A stretch of 64,000 nucleotides of DNA from Agapetus fuscipes (taxonomy: Eukaryota; Arthropoda; Insecta; Trichoptera; Glossosomatidae): the NCBI GenBank assembly GCA_951799405.1, contig OX637339.1, positions 8,060,001 to 8,124,000 on the forward strand, written 5' to 3'. The position numbers and the translations under genes are program-made. The notes under the pieces are model-generated. The model saw nothing but the letters and a program-made list of their open reading frames with translations. It made no database searches and was not told the origin of the DNA. Shown in pieces: positions 10,772 to 23,100 of this stretch; the stretch's first letter is position 1; each line of letters opens with the position of its first letter.

Positions 10772-13376
10772 CTAGGGGCGTTGCCCCTGGCTGCTACGCA
10801 GCCCAACCCCTTAACATTTGGTGAATGTGTATATTGCGCATAGTTTCCTCGCGTTAAAATTCGGAAAACATGTAAAATAAAAACATGCAGCCTTTGTAAA
10901 AGAAAATCGACCACCCATAGTTTAAAAAATGGTTCACTTTGAAGATTTCAGCTGTGTTTCAGGGAAGATTGGCAAGAGTTGCAGGGCTTATATTAATTTG
11001 AGATTGGGTTTTTATGTTGTAAGTCAACATGCATTATGTGTAAGCGTGAACTTATAAATGTCTGCTTGTGGGAATGCATTTAATATGAATCTCGATTGGT
11101 ATGTATCTTTGCAACTTAGATTATAGAACTTAACAAAATAATTTCCTTGACTTATAGGTTAGTATGTGGCTGACCACCCATACTGTAAGAATGGTTTACC
11201 ATGAAAATTTTATCTCTGTTTGAGGAAAAGTCGGCAAGAGTTGCAGGGCTTATGTTCATTTGAGATTAGTTTTTTATTTTATAAGTCCACATGGGGCATT
11301 TGTAAGCGCGAACTTATACCTGTCTGCTAGTGGGAATGCATTTAATATGAATCTCAAATGGTATGTATCTTGCAACTTAGATTAATGAACTAAACAAAAT
11401 AATTTCCTTGACTAAAAGGTTAGTATGTGGCTGACCACCCATACTGTAAGCAATGGTTCACAATGCAAATTTTATCTCTGTTTGAGGAAAAGTCGGCAAG
11501 AGTTGCAGGGCTTATGTTCATTTGAGATTAGTTTTTTTTATTTTGCAAGTCCACATTGGGCATTTGTAAGCGTGAACTTGTACCTGTCTGCTTGTGGGAA
11601 TGCATTTTATATGAATCTCAAATGGTATGTATCTTTGCAACTTAGATTATAGAACTAAACAAAATAATTTCCTTGACTTATAGGTTAGTATGTGGCTGAC
11701 CACCCATACTGTAAGATTGTTTTACAATGAAAATTTTATCTCTGTTTGAGGAAAAGTCGGCAAGAGTTGCAGGGCTTATGTTCATTTAAGATTAGTTTTT
11801 TATTTTATAAGTCCACATGGGGCATTTGTAAGCGCGAACTTATACCTGTCTGCTTGTGGGAATGCATTTAATATGAATCTCAAATGGTATGTATCTTTGC
11901 AACTTAGATTAATGAACTAAACAAATTAATTTCCTTGACTAAAAGGTTAGTATGTGGCTGACCACCCATACTGTAAGCAATGGTTCACAATGCAAATTTT
12001 ATCTCTGTTTGAGGAAAAGTCGGCAAGAGTTGCAGGGCTTATGTTCATTTGAGATTAGTTTTTTTTATTTTGCAAGTCCACATTGGGCATTTGTAAGCGT
12101 GAACTTGTACCTGTCTGCTTGTGGGAATGCATTTAATATGAATCTCAAATGGTATGTATCTTTGCAACTTAGATTATAGAACTAAACAAAATAATTTCCT
12201 TGACTAAAAGGTTAGTATGTGGCTGACCACCCATACTGTAAGCAATGGTTCACAATGCAAATTTTATCTCTGTTTGAGGAAAAGTCGGCAAGAGTTGCAG
12301 GGCTTATGTTCATTTGAGATTAGTTTTTTTTATTTTGCAAGTCCACATTGGGCATTTGTAAGCGTGAACTTGTACCTGTCTGCTTGTGGGAATGCATTTA
12401 ATATGAATCTCAAATGGTATGTATCTTTGCAACTTAGATTATAGAACTAAACAAAATAATTTCCTTGACTAAAAGGTTAGTATGTGGCTGACCACCCATA
12501 CTGTAAGCAATGGTTTACCATGCAAATTTTATCTCTGTTTGAGGAAAAGTCGGCAAAAGTTGCAGGGCTAATGTTCATTTGAGATTAGTTTTTTTATTTT
12601 GCAAGTCCACATTGGGCATTTGTAAGCGTGAACTTGTACCTGTCTGCGTGTGGGAATGCATTTAATATGAATCTTAAATGGTATGTATCTTTGCAACTTA
12701 GATTATGTAAAGAAATACACAAAATAATTTTCTTGACTTATAGGTTGGTATGAGGCTGACCACCCATACTTTAAAAAATGGTTTACTTTGCAAATTCACC
12801 TTTGTTTCAGGGAAGGTTGGCAAGAGTTGCAGGGCTTATGTTCATTTGGAATGGGCTGTTATGCTGTAAGTACACATGCAGCATATGTAAGCGGGAACTT
12901 ATACATATCTGCTTGTGGGAATGCATTTAATATAAATCTTAAATGATATATATCTTTGCAGCTTAGATTAGATTAGATTAGAACTTATACATGTCTGCTC
13001 GTAAGAATGCATGTTATATGAATCTCAAATGTTATATATGTTTGCAACTTAGATTACAGATTGAAATCCATTTTTATTTGGCTTTTTTTTTATTTTTAAT
13101 TTGCATGAAATAAAAGAAAATGTAAAAAAAACTTTTACGTTTTGCCGCTAGATGTCAATATTGTTCCATACATTTTTAGTATGAACAAACAGATTAATTC
13201 CTAAAAGTTTTCATACATTTGTAAACACACACGCGTAAGCTCGCCGCATTGCAGCATATATACAAAAATTAATTTGCTATAGAGCATGAATGTGTTTCAT
13301 CTGCTGTGATGGCATTGATTTTGAAAATCGAAACTCGACGACGAATGACGACGACGAAGGGTAATATAATAAAGGA
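10772..13376 (-). mobile_element. Non-autonomous Helitron H1 with LR array
   Basis: On the minus strand it begins A|TCCTTTATTATATTACCC at 13376 and ends GGGGC-AAC-GCCCC then CTAG|T at 10772. The stems are identical to those of H2 and the hairpin loop differs. About 150 bases at its 5' end (13220-13376) match the 5' end of H2 (10580-10724), including a shared CATCTGCTGTGATGGCATT block. The centre is a tandem array of LR. No transposase frame is present. Only 47 bp separates it from H2. Confidence 0.8.
10907..13059 (+). repeat. Tandem array of LR units in Helitron H1
   Basis: Unit starts (TTCCTTGACT or close variant) fall at 11143, 11404, 11669, 11931, 12196, 12461 and 12729, giving spacings of 261, 265, 262, 265, 265 and 268. 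A 5'-clipped unit precedes them and a partial unit follows. Two types alternate: A with GACTTATAGGTTAG (11143, 11669) and B with GACTAAAAGGTTAG (11404, 11931, 12196, 12461). The order is A-B-A-B-B-B, then a diverged unit. The 75-codon frames in the B units are repeat shadows. Confidence 0.9.
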
Positions 13377-13560
13377 TGACACATGGAAAAACAAAACAGA
13401 AAACTCCATAAACTGCATGACACAAAAATGAGACATGAGAATAATGGTATAGCAGTAAATAGGTTCTACACGCCATATTATGGCAAGTGGGTAAAAAGTT
13501 GTACTATATATGAAGCTAAGTTAGCTCCAATATCCTAAAATTATTTTTTATGTGTAACTT
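13377..13560. repeat. AC-rich tract continued, SINE-A-like scrap
   Basis: 13377-13430 resumes the AC-rich tract seen at 8565-8751. 13460-13520 weakly resembles the SINE-A tail (AATAGGTTCTAC, GAAGCTAAGTTAGC). Confidence 0.4.
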
Positions 13561-13697
13561 CATGCTGCCAATAATCTATAACTTTTCTTAATAGTTCTCA
13601 TGCACTTTTCATCCTTTATGAACTATTTTTTATTAAAAACTATAGTTTCCGACCAACAATAATTTTGCGGCAACCCTAAGCGCGACGTAAACAATCA

Positions 13698-13707
13698 CTA
13701 TATATAG
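13698..13707 (+). promoter_or_regulatory. Candidate TATA box of the MINPP-like gene
   Basis: CTATATATAG lies about 240 bp before the start codon. A start site about 30 bp downstream (near 13730) would give a leader of roughly 210 nt. I see no strong initiator motif there, so this is a suggestion only. Confidence 0.35.
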
Positions 13708-13942
13708 CAGTTAGAGCCGCTATTGCTTCACATTGTTAGATTGATATCGTAAACAGTAGCTTCTTGCCAATAACAAGAATTCCCATTGTTACTTCTCGCC
13801 AATAACAATTGTCACTACATTGCCAGTAACAATACAAACTGACATTGACAAATAAGAATATCTTAGAAATCGACCTGGCCTTACGAGACTTGGTTCCGAC
13901 CTAGCTTGTGACAACTCACTCGATTCGATCGACTCTGCCAAG

Positions 13943-14117
13943 ATGGTCGTTTTGAAGTTGTTTTCGTTGCTTCTGGTCGTTGGTGTGGTCAATGCTCTAA
14001 AATACTTGGGTCAACCTTTGGACTCATATTGCCTTTCGAGTGACAGAAATCCATACTTGTTTTTTGGAAGCAAGTCTTCTTATGAACTTACTAGAGGAAC
14101 GGCTGGATCTGATACAA
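13943..14117 (+). CDS. MINPP-like exon 1: signal peptide
   Basis: The start is the ATG in CCAAGATGG, a good metazoan context and the first Met before the hydrophobic LFSLLLVVGVVNA run. The donor is CAA|GTAAGT at 14118. The exon ends after one base of codon 59. It encodes residues 1-58, including the conserved SSYELTRG segment. Confidence 0.85.
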
Positions 14118-17100
14118 GTAAGTGATATTTTTTTTATATTTGTGAATCACACATCAAAAGCCCTCTGCGAGCTAGTTCGTCACTATAAAAAACACCAAAC
14201 AAGCTAGACCCAGTTGCTGTAAGGCTTGATAGCCTTTTTGTTAACCGTTCCTTGGTGAAAGTAAATTATTTTTTGAAGAGTTTATTTGGAAAATTTAACA
14301 ATATTTTTGTATGCTCCGCCGTGAATCGAACCCATGATCTTTTGATTACGAGTTTGAAGTATTAACCACTAGACAGATGCATGCTGCACATTTTGCCTAC
14401 TTCGCAATTTAGTTTCAACTTTATTTTCTTTGTTAAAGTTTCCACACGAAATAAACAAAAGAATGCTTACATGTCTTGATTTTTTATACTTTTACACCTC
14501 TCATACTGTAAAAAAATATATGTTGGGCTATGACAAAGTCAGTCTTACCAATACCAAGGCGTTAGTGCACATGAAATATGTGTAAGCGTAAACTTACACG
14601 TTTCTGATTTGTATGTATTAATAACATATTGAAGAGGCTATTGAGGTGTGATTCACACATGAACAGCGCTCATCAAATATGCATATTTTTTTATTGTTTT
14701 GAAGAGCAGCTGTTGATTGTAAAGAAAAACAAAATAACTGACAACGTTTATAAGTACGTAAAATATATGTATTAGTAAAAAATCTTGGATTATGGTTTTA
14801 ACATAAATTTGCATGTTTTTTTCAAATGTAAATAAAATGAGTATAAAAAATAAATGAGTGGGAAACAACTGACGTGCGCTCTTTTTAACATAGTAAATAA
14901 ATAATAATAAAATTAAAAAAAAACTTCAATGTCGACACGCTCAATTAAAACGCAGCGATCCGTACAATGAACTTGTTATTTAACCTTATTGTTACGATTC
15001 AATAACTCGGAAAATCTTCAAAGTGTGCCCTCTTTTTAATTTTCTTATTAAAAAAAATTTTTTTTTTTTTATTCGTTTTGTAATTGTGTTTATTGACATG
15101 TATGAGGCTGACCAACCATACCGTAAAAGTTTATTTACTTAGCCAATGTCACCCATGTTTCAAGAAAGGTTGGCATGACTTGCAAGGCTTATGTACATTT
15201 TAGATTTGTGTTTATATTTTGAAAGCATGTACCTACACATGCGGAATGTGTAAGCGCGAACTTTTACGTGTTTTTTTTTGAGGGCATATATTTTTTTTGA
15301 ATCCTTAATTTTGATATGCTTTGCAACTTAGATTACAGATTGTAGATTATAGAGTACAGCAAATCAAACGCCACGCGCCTATTACAATCCAATATAAAAT
15401 GACTTGCTATCCTTTGCCATAGCGATCCAGCCGTGTGACGTCAAACATTTTTTTTACGTTTTAAAATATGCAGTCCTCCAACAGTTTATTCGTACGAATT
15501 CCAATGTTGTTTACCTATCCTTTATTATAATGTCCTACTTGGTCGTCAATCGCTTCGACTTTCAAATTTTAAACATTCAAAATGTCTCCTCGCGAGAATC
15601 GAACCAGGGTCTCCCCGGCCGATGAGGCGCGAGAACCGGTTGCGTAGCCAATTACGCTACGCCGCCTGCTCGGGAAAGCTAGAAAATAACATGTATATAA
15701 AGGATGCAAATCTCATATTATGTTACATATTTAAAGTATAATAATATAGAGGCGCTATCCCATTTTCAAACAAATATTTTTTATATACCAGACTATGTAC
15801 ATAAATTATAACATAGCGGCGCTATCCCATTTTCAAACAAATATTTTTACATACCAGACTATGTACATAAATTCATTGACCTCAATGCATAAATTATAAC
15901 ATAGAGGCGCTAAACATTAACTCAATTAATAACAAATATAATTTTTGACAAAAAAAAACTGAACTGAAACGTTCATGAAATTGAACGCATGTGAACTTCC
16001 AACCTATGTCCAGCAGTGGATAAGAAGTGGCTGAATAAGCGAACTTACAACATAAGAATCTGAAATAAGTTGCAAAGATATAGTAGGTACATTTAGGATT
16101 TTTATTACACGCATTCCCACAAGCAGACACGTGTACAGTCGCGCTTACACATGCTGTATGTGCACTAAAAACCAAACCTCACACAAACGTAGTATTTCCG
16201 ATTTCCGATATATTTTTAAATCAATATTTTCAAACACTGTCGATGTATACATTATGTAAATCTATAACGATTTACATTGCACGATATTGTGAAAAATTAA
16301 TAGTGCTATGTGTGGGAAAAGCCGTATCGTATGTTCTGATGCGAGCGCGGGAAAAACGTTTTGAATATGTAACACAATTTTCTCATCCCATTGGAAAGGC
16401 GGCGTAGCCTAGCGGTAACGTCAACGTCTTTGATGCAGAAGGACCCGGGTTCGGGCCTGGAGATGTAATGTTTATTTTAGTTTTTTTTTTTGTTTTTTCT
16501 TTGTCCCTTTTTTTTTAAATAAATTTGAAAGGAATGCAATTCATCGATCTATTTTGCGTTCTCTAATAAATATTTAAAAATTCGAGCGGGGACGCAAACC
16601 AGTTTTTAGAAATACAGATCATGGCAGAAAAAGATTTTATACATAATTTTTCAACAAAATTGTCAGTAAGTACTTTTTCTCATCAAATATTTTCAAATAC
16701 GTATAAGCTTTTAAAAAGATTTAGAGATATACCTAATACCCATATAATCTATTATCTATGTTGCACAATACCTTACATTTGATATTCATATTAAATACAG
16801 TCCCACAAGTAGACAGGTATAAGTTTGCGTGTACACATGCCCCATGATGACTTTTTTTAAGGAATCCTGTGCGGGAGGCTCCCCAATTCTTAAAAGTCTT
16901 GGGAGTCTATGTCACCCTGGAAGGGTGCCGCAGAGGTGTTGCTTGAGTTCTTGGTTCTGTCGTAAGGCGCTGCAAGGAAGTGGTGATTGATGTTGGTTTT
17001 GAATAAAACCGGATTAAATTGGGAAGAGAACACAGATACTGGTAGACCATTACATAAACGGGCATTTTGGCAAAGGAATGAGTCATGAAACCGCCAAGTT

Positions 17101-20100
17101 CTCACTTAGAACATAATATCAAATTAACATTCGCCCTGCAACTCTTGCCAAACTTCCCTCAAAAATAGGTGAAATTTGCAAAGTGAACCATTTTTTACAG
17201 TATGGGTGGTCAGCCGCATACTAACCTATAAGTCAATGAATTATTTAGTTTAGGTCTATATAATTTAAGTTGCAAAGATATATTACATTTGAGAATCATA
17301 TTAAATGCATTCCCACAAGCAGACCCGTTCCTATAAGTTCACGCCTGCAAATGCTAGATGTGGACTAACAACATAGAAACCTAATCTTTAATGAACATAA
17401 GACCTGCAACTCTTACCGACCTTCCCTGACTAAGGGGTGAAATTTGCAAAGTGAATCATTGTTAACAGGGGGGTCAGCCTCATGCCAACATGTAATTCAA
17501 CGAAAATTGTATTGTTTCATTCTATATAATCTAAGTTGCAAAGGTATTGTACATTTGAGATTCATATTAAATGCATTCCCACAAGCATACAATCTTAAGT
17601 TCGCGCTTAAACACGCTGCATGCGGACTTACAATATAGAACACCAATTTCATATGAACATAAGCCTTGCAACTCTTGCCGACCTTCCTGAAACAGGGGCT
17701 AAATTTGCAAATAAAACCATTTTTTCAGTATGGATGGTCAGCCTCATACCAACCAATAAATCAAGGAAATTATTTATAAAATGTAATTTGTCGTGTATGT
17801 TCCTTGACTTATAGATTGGTATGCGGCTGACCACCTATGCTTAAAAATGGTTCACTTTGCCAATGTCACCCCTGTTTCAGGGAAGGACGGCAAGAGTTGC
17901 AGGGTGTATGTCCATTTGAGATTCGGTTTTTATATTGTAGGTTCACTTGACGCATGTGCAAGCGCGAATTTGTACGTGTCTGGTTGTGGGAATGCATGTA
18001 ATGTGAATCTCCAATGTAACATATCTTTGAAACTTAGATTAGTTGAAGTAGATTAGATTCCCACAAGCAGAAACGTAGAAGTTTGCGCTTACACATGCTA
18101 CATGTGCACTGAAAACATAGAAACCCAATCTCAAATGAACATAAGCCCTGCAACTCTTGCCGACTTTCCTGAAATGGGTGAAATTTTCCAGGTGAACCAT
18201 TTTTTACAGTATGGGTGGTCAGCCTCATGACAACCTTGAAATCAAGGAAATTATTTTGTTTATTTCTATAAAATCTATAATCCAAGTTGCAAAAATACTT
18301 TACATTTGAGATTCATATTAAATGCATTTCCACAAGCAAACCCGTACCTATAAGTTCACGCCTGCAAATGCTACATGTGGACTAACAACATAGAAACCCA
18401 ATCTTTAATGAACATAAGACCTGCAACTCTTGGCGACCTTCCCTGACACAGGGGTGAAACTTGCAAAGTGAATCATTGTTTACAGGGTGATCAGCCTCAT
18501 GCTAACATATGATTCAACGCAAATTGTATTGTTTAATTCTATATAATCTAAGTTGCAAAGGTATTGTACATTTAAGATTCATATTACATGCATTCCTACA
18601 AGCAAGCACGATCATGCTTACACTTGCTGCATCTGCACAAAAAACAAACCTCACACGAACCGCCCTACGCCCTTCCCGGAAGCCAGGGTGGCATAGGCAA
18701 AAGTGAACTAGATGTATACAGCATGGGGTTCAGTTTCATACCAATCTATCAGATTTCCGATATATTTTTAATGGTATTCATATATCGATGTGCCTACCTA
18801 TATCGAATCGATATTTTCTAACAGTGTCGATTTACTTATTCTGATAAAATCTATAACCATTTACGGTGCATGATAATTTTGATGAATGACAGATCATAGG
18901 GTGGGCAAATGAGAATATAGAAAGATTGATATTAAATCAAGATTTGCACAGACTATTGTTGTATCTATTACATTAATGTACAACCGTTTACAATGCGGGA
19001 TAATCCCTGTGTCTTTTAATTTTTGAATGGTGGTCTTCCATATATTTTATTTTATCAAAGCCTACAAAATTAAAATTTTCTTTTACAAAAACTGCATATT
19101 TTTACATGTTTTTTAATATTACGAATTTTAACGTGAGTAAACTATGCGCAATATACACATTCACCAAACGTTAAGGGGTTGGGCTGCGTAGCAGCCAGGG
19201 GCGTAGCCCCTAGTTAATTTAAAATGTTTTAAAATTTTTTTCCTCACTCGTCACTTTCAGAATGTAGAAATTTCATATTTGCAATAACAACGTATTTTCT
19301 AAGTGACTTTTAAAATCCATCACGTTCGCATCAAAAAAACCCGACAAAAATGAGAAATATTTTTTTATACGTCATAGTAACTCCCAACTTTATTATTTTG
19401 TAGGTAGATGCAGTTTGACGTATGAAAAACAAGTGTAAAATGTAAAAAAATTGCGTTTATTTTGAAACATTTTATGTTGGCACTATGTGAATAATACCAG
19501 GGGCAAATAAACCAAAAAAAAATTTGAAGATGTATAATCCTATTAGGGGCCGTCCATAAATTACGTCATCGATTTTGGCCGATTTTCGACCCCCCCCCCC
19601 TGACAATCATCCTATAATCATTATCTAATGACCCCCCCTCCCCCTCTTGATGTAATAATGGATAAGCTTAATATTTAATAATGTTATATTACTTACATAA
19701 TATTTTGCACTACTTATGATAAGTATCATAAGTAGTGCACTCCAAATTTTTGCTTGCTAATAAATAATTATAAATATCTGTAATAACTGAATTGCGTGAA
19801 GTGTATTGGTGTTTACAGTGTAAAGCTAACTCAATTTTTTATCACAAATTGTTCGCGGTTCTCTCTGACTGCTGCTTGTGTGTTTTTTTTTTCAAATTAA
19901 AAATATATGTTTCATCGCTTGTAATATCAATAAGGACTATTTTTGCAAATCTGTCCAATAAATTGCAGCCAATAAACATAATTGCTTATATTATTGCTGA
20001 AGACTTTGTAGCAGGGCTGTCACTGCAATTGGGATAAATAAAAATAAACACAATAATCAAATAAATTGTACCTGTGACATAAAACAATAATATTTTACTT

Positions 20101-23100
20101 AAATAATATAAAACTTAAATAACCCGTGAGAAAAAAAATATATATTATAATTACAAGTAACTTCTTTTTTTTTCCTCTTGTCCAACGATTTTTAACAATG
20201 GAATCAAACGTTGTTCAACTAATAACGGAGGCATCAAACCTTTTGAATACCATGCAACTGGCGCTAATAAATGGCAATAATTCTGCAGTGAAGGCAGTTA
20301 AGGAGTTGACTTCTAAATTGCTACCCACGACGGCGGGACTGGCAAGAACGATGTCCCTGATTGGAGTTTTAACCGGCAAAATGGAAGGGGAATTGCAGAC
20401 ATTCAAGAGTAAGCCCATTTCAATGGGCGAGTCGGAGGACTCAAAGCATAATTCTATCTTCGATGCGATTAGCGAACTCGAGGAACGACGTGAAAAATCT
20501 AAGAATGTAATGTTGATGAATGTTCCAGAAAGCGCGGCCTCTACCCAGGTGCAGCGACTGAATGATGACCGCAACACTGTCATGAATATCGTCAGTAAGT
20601 TCGATGAAGTCAAAACGGATTGTATCAAGGTATCCAGAGTTGGAAGAGTGGCGGCTGACAAAGTAAGGCCTGTTAAAGTTTCCTTTGCTGATTCTTCGGA
20701 GGCCAGATATGTGCTGCGTAATAATAGGCTTCTTGGCGATGGTGTGCGAGCTAAAGCTGATCTGACTGTCTCACAGAGGGAACATCTACGGGGTCTATGG
20801 AATGAAGTCGAAGAGAGGCGAATGGCTGGTGAGGAGGAGCTGACGGTGAAATTCTTCGATTCAATTCCAAAGATTGTAAAGCTCCGAAAAAACTTACCAG
20901 GAGAATCGGCGCAACTGCCTACTATCAGAACGTCCGTGGAGTAAACACAAAACTATCTGAATTATCTATTAGTGCATCTTTAACTTCATATGATATATTG
21001 TTTTTAACAGAAACCTGGTTGAATGAAGGTGTGCGTGACGGAGAGCTTGGTTTTGACCGTTACTGTGTGTATAGGAGAGATCGTGATCGTAAAGATAGTG
21101 GCAAGTCCAGGGGAGGAGGTGTTATGATCTGCGTTGCCAAAAGGTTCAGGTCCTGTATAATAAAATGTCTGAACACTTCATTGGAGCAAATATTTGTTAA
21201 AATCATTCTCCCGATTGGAATTTTAATTGTGGCTTGCGTATATATTCCGCCAGGTTCAGACTCTGAATCCTACTCCAATCATTGTAAAGATATGGAAAGA
21301 ATCCGTTTTAAATATCCAGACGCTAAAATCTTGGTTGCTGGGGACTACAATTTGCCGGGTGCCGAATGGTGTGAGTGTGAGGCCAATGCGGTGATGGATG
21401 ATGAGTGTACCGCCGAAATTAAAAACATGTCCTCGTTCCTTGGTTTGGTTCAGTGTAATCTGGTACGTAACAGTTTAAACCGATTACTGGACTTAATATT
21501 TACAGATATTGATGGTCTTAATGTTTCCACAGCCGCGGAGATCATCCTGCCGGCTGATGCCCATCACCCCCCATTAGAGATAGATTTTATTGTGAATTAT
21601 GAAAGGGAGTCCTTGCCGGAAAGAATTACAAAAAACTTCAAAACTTGTGACTACGACGTCATAAATAACCATCTTAATGAGGTTGATTGGTCTTTCCTTG
21701 ATACAAATACCGACGTAAATGAAATTGTGTCACAATTTTACAACGTTATAAATAGTTCCGTTCACGATTTTGTGCCTATCAAACGGCCACCATGGGGGAA
21801 CTACCCCAAATGGTTCACACGCGAACTTGTTGATAAGATTAGTTTGAAAAAAAGATTGCATGCCCAGTATAAGGCAACTGGGGACCCCAGTGACTACGAA
21901 GCATTCAGTAGGGTAAGAAAGGAGTGCCAGGTGCTTTCAGCAGCGCTAAAACGTGAATTTTATAGAAACATAGAGAGTCAGTTACCAGGAACCTCCGTGA
22001 ATTTGTATAAACTTGCCAAATCTTTAAAAGACGATCATAGCGATTACCCGAAAATAATGTATTTCAATGACAGGTCTGCCAATAGCGTGAGTGATGTAGT
22101 GCACTTATTTAGAAAATATTTCCTGTCAATCTACGAGGACGTTCTCATAGGTGTCAACACTCCGGCGCTCCCGCTGACTGATCGAGTTCATATCGCGCGT
22201 GTGATATTTTCCGTGTCGGACGTGCAGCGTGGTATTGATTCGCTGGATACTAATAAATCTGCAGGTCCTGATCAACTGCCGCCTGTTTTTATTAAGAATT
22301 GTTCTAATGTTATGTGTTGGATTTTACAAAAAATATTTAATAAATCTATTGAATCGGGAATTTTTCCAACAGCTTGGAAATCTAGCCACATTATTCCAAT
22401 TTTCAAAAAGGGAGATAAATCTGATGTCACTAGCTATCGCCCAATATGTTTACAATCCTGCATTCCGAAGTTGTTCGAATGTATTCTTCTCGGTAAGATT
22501 AAGAGTGACTTAGCACTCGTTATATCGGACCAACAGCATGGTTTTATGCAAAACCGATCGACCTTGACAAACCTTTTGGAATTTCATTGTGATATCATGG
22601 ATGCTTTTGTTACCAGGAGTCAGACGGACTGTGTATATACAGACTACTCCAAGGCGTTTGACCGCGTCTCCCATACAATATTGTTGGCAAAGCTTCTTTC
22701 TCTTGGTATTGATGGTGCACTCCTTGCGTGGTTTTCGAGCTATCTTGCTGAAAGGGAACTTAGGGTTTGTGTGTCGGGCGTTGTTTCATCCCCTTTTTTG
22801 GCGAAGAGCGGTGTGCCGCAGGGCTCACATCTCGGACCCATTTTGTTTAATATATTTGTCAATGATCTCCTGAGCGGGTTTGACGGGGTGAGATTTGTCA
22901 TGTTTGCTGATGACTTGAAAATTTACAGAGTGGTTAACTGTATTGGTGACTGCGAGATATTACAAAGAAATATTGACGTGCTTTATGACTGGTGTGTGAA
23001 GAATGATTTAACTTTAAACATAGAAAAATGTCAAGTAATGCGTTTCCACAAAATTAAGAATCCCACGGTGTACCCTTACTCGATTGATGGTACACAGCTT

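Larger units (their letters stand above)
15518..19213 (+). mobile_element. Helitron H3, in intron 1
   Basis: The 3' end is clear: GGCTGC-GTA-GCAGCC, then GGGGC-GTA-GCCCC, then CTAG|T at 19213, preceded by the same 50 bases as H1 and H2 (AACTATGCGCAATATACACA). The 5' end is less certain. A|TCCTTTATTATAATG at 15518 shares TCCTTTATTATA and a following CGTC..TCGACTTTCAAATTTT stretch with H1/H2. The interior holds seven LR units or parts, two tRNA-like heads and a LINE scrap. No transposase is visible. Confidence 0.68.

Noticed and set aside
11425..12444. Three identical 75-codon frames as a small gene family
   Set aside because: They are readings of the LR repeat, the same sequence that is non-coding LINE 3' UTR elsewhere. 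Other LR copies carry stops in this frame.
10907..13059. Regular direct repeats as a CRISPR array
   Set aside because: Units are about 265 bp, contiguous and without short repeats plus unique spacers, and the DNA is eukaryotic.
19586..19602. Poly-C tract as a regulatory element
   Set aside because: A similar C run lies near the other end of the TIR element, so it is best read as part of that element.
20215..20661. 148-codon antisense frame over LINE ORF1
   Set aside because: Shadow of ORF1, with no motif of its own. The 94-codon frames at 22229 and 22589 are likewise shadows of ORF2.
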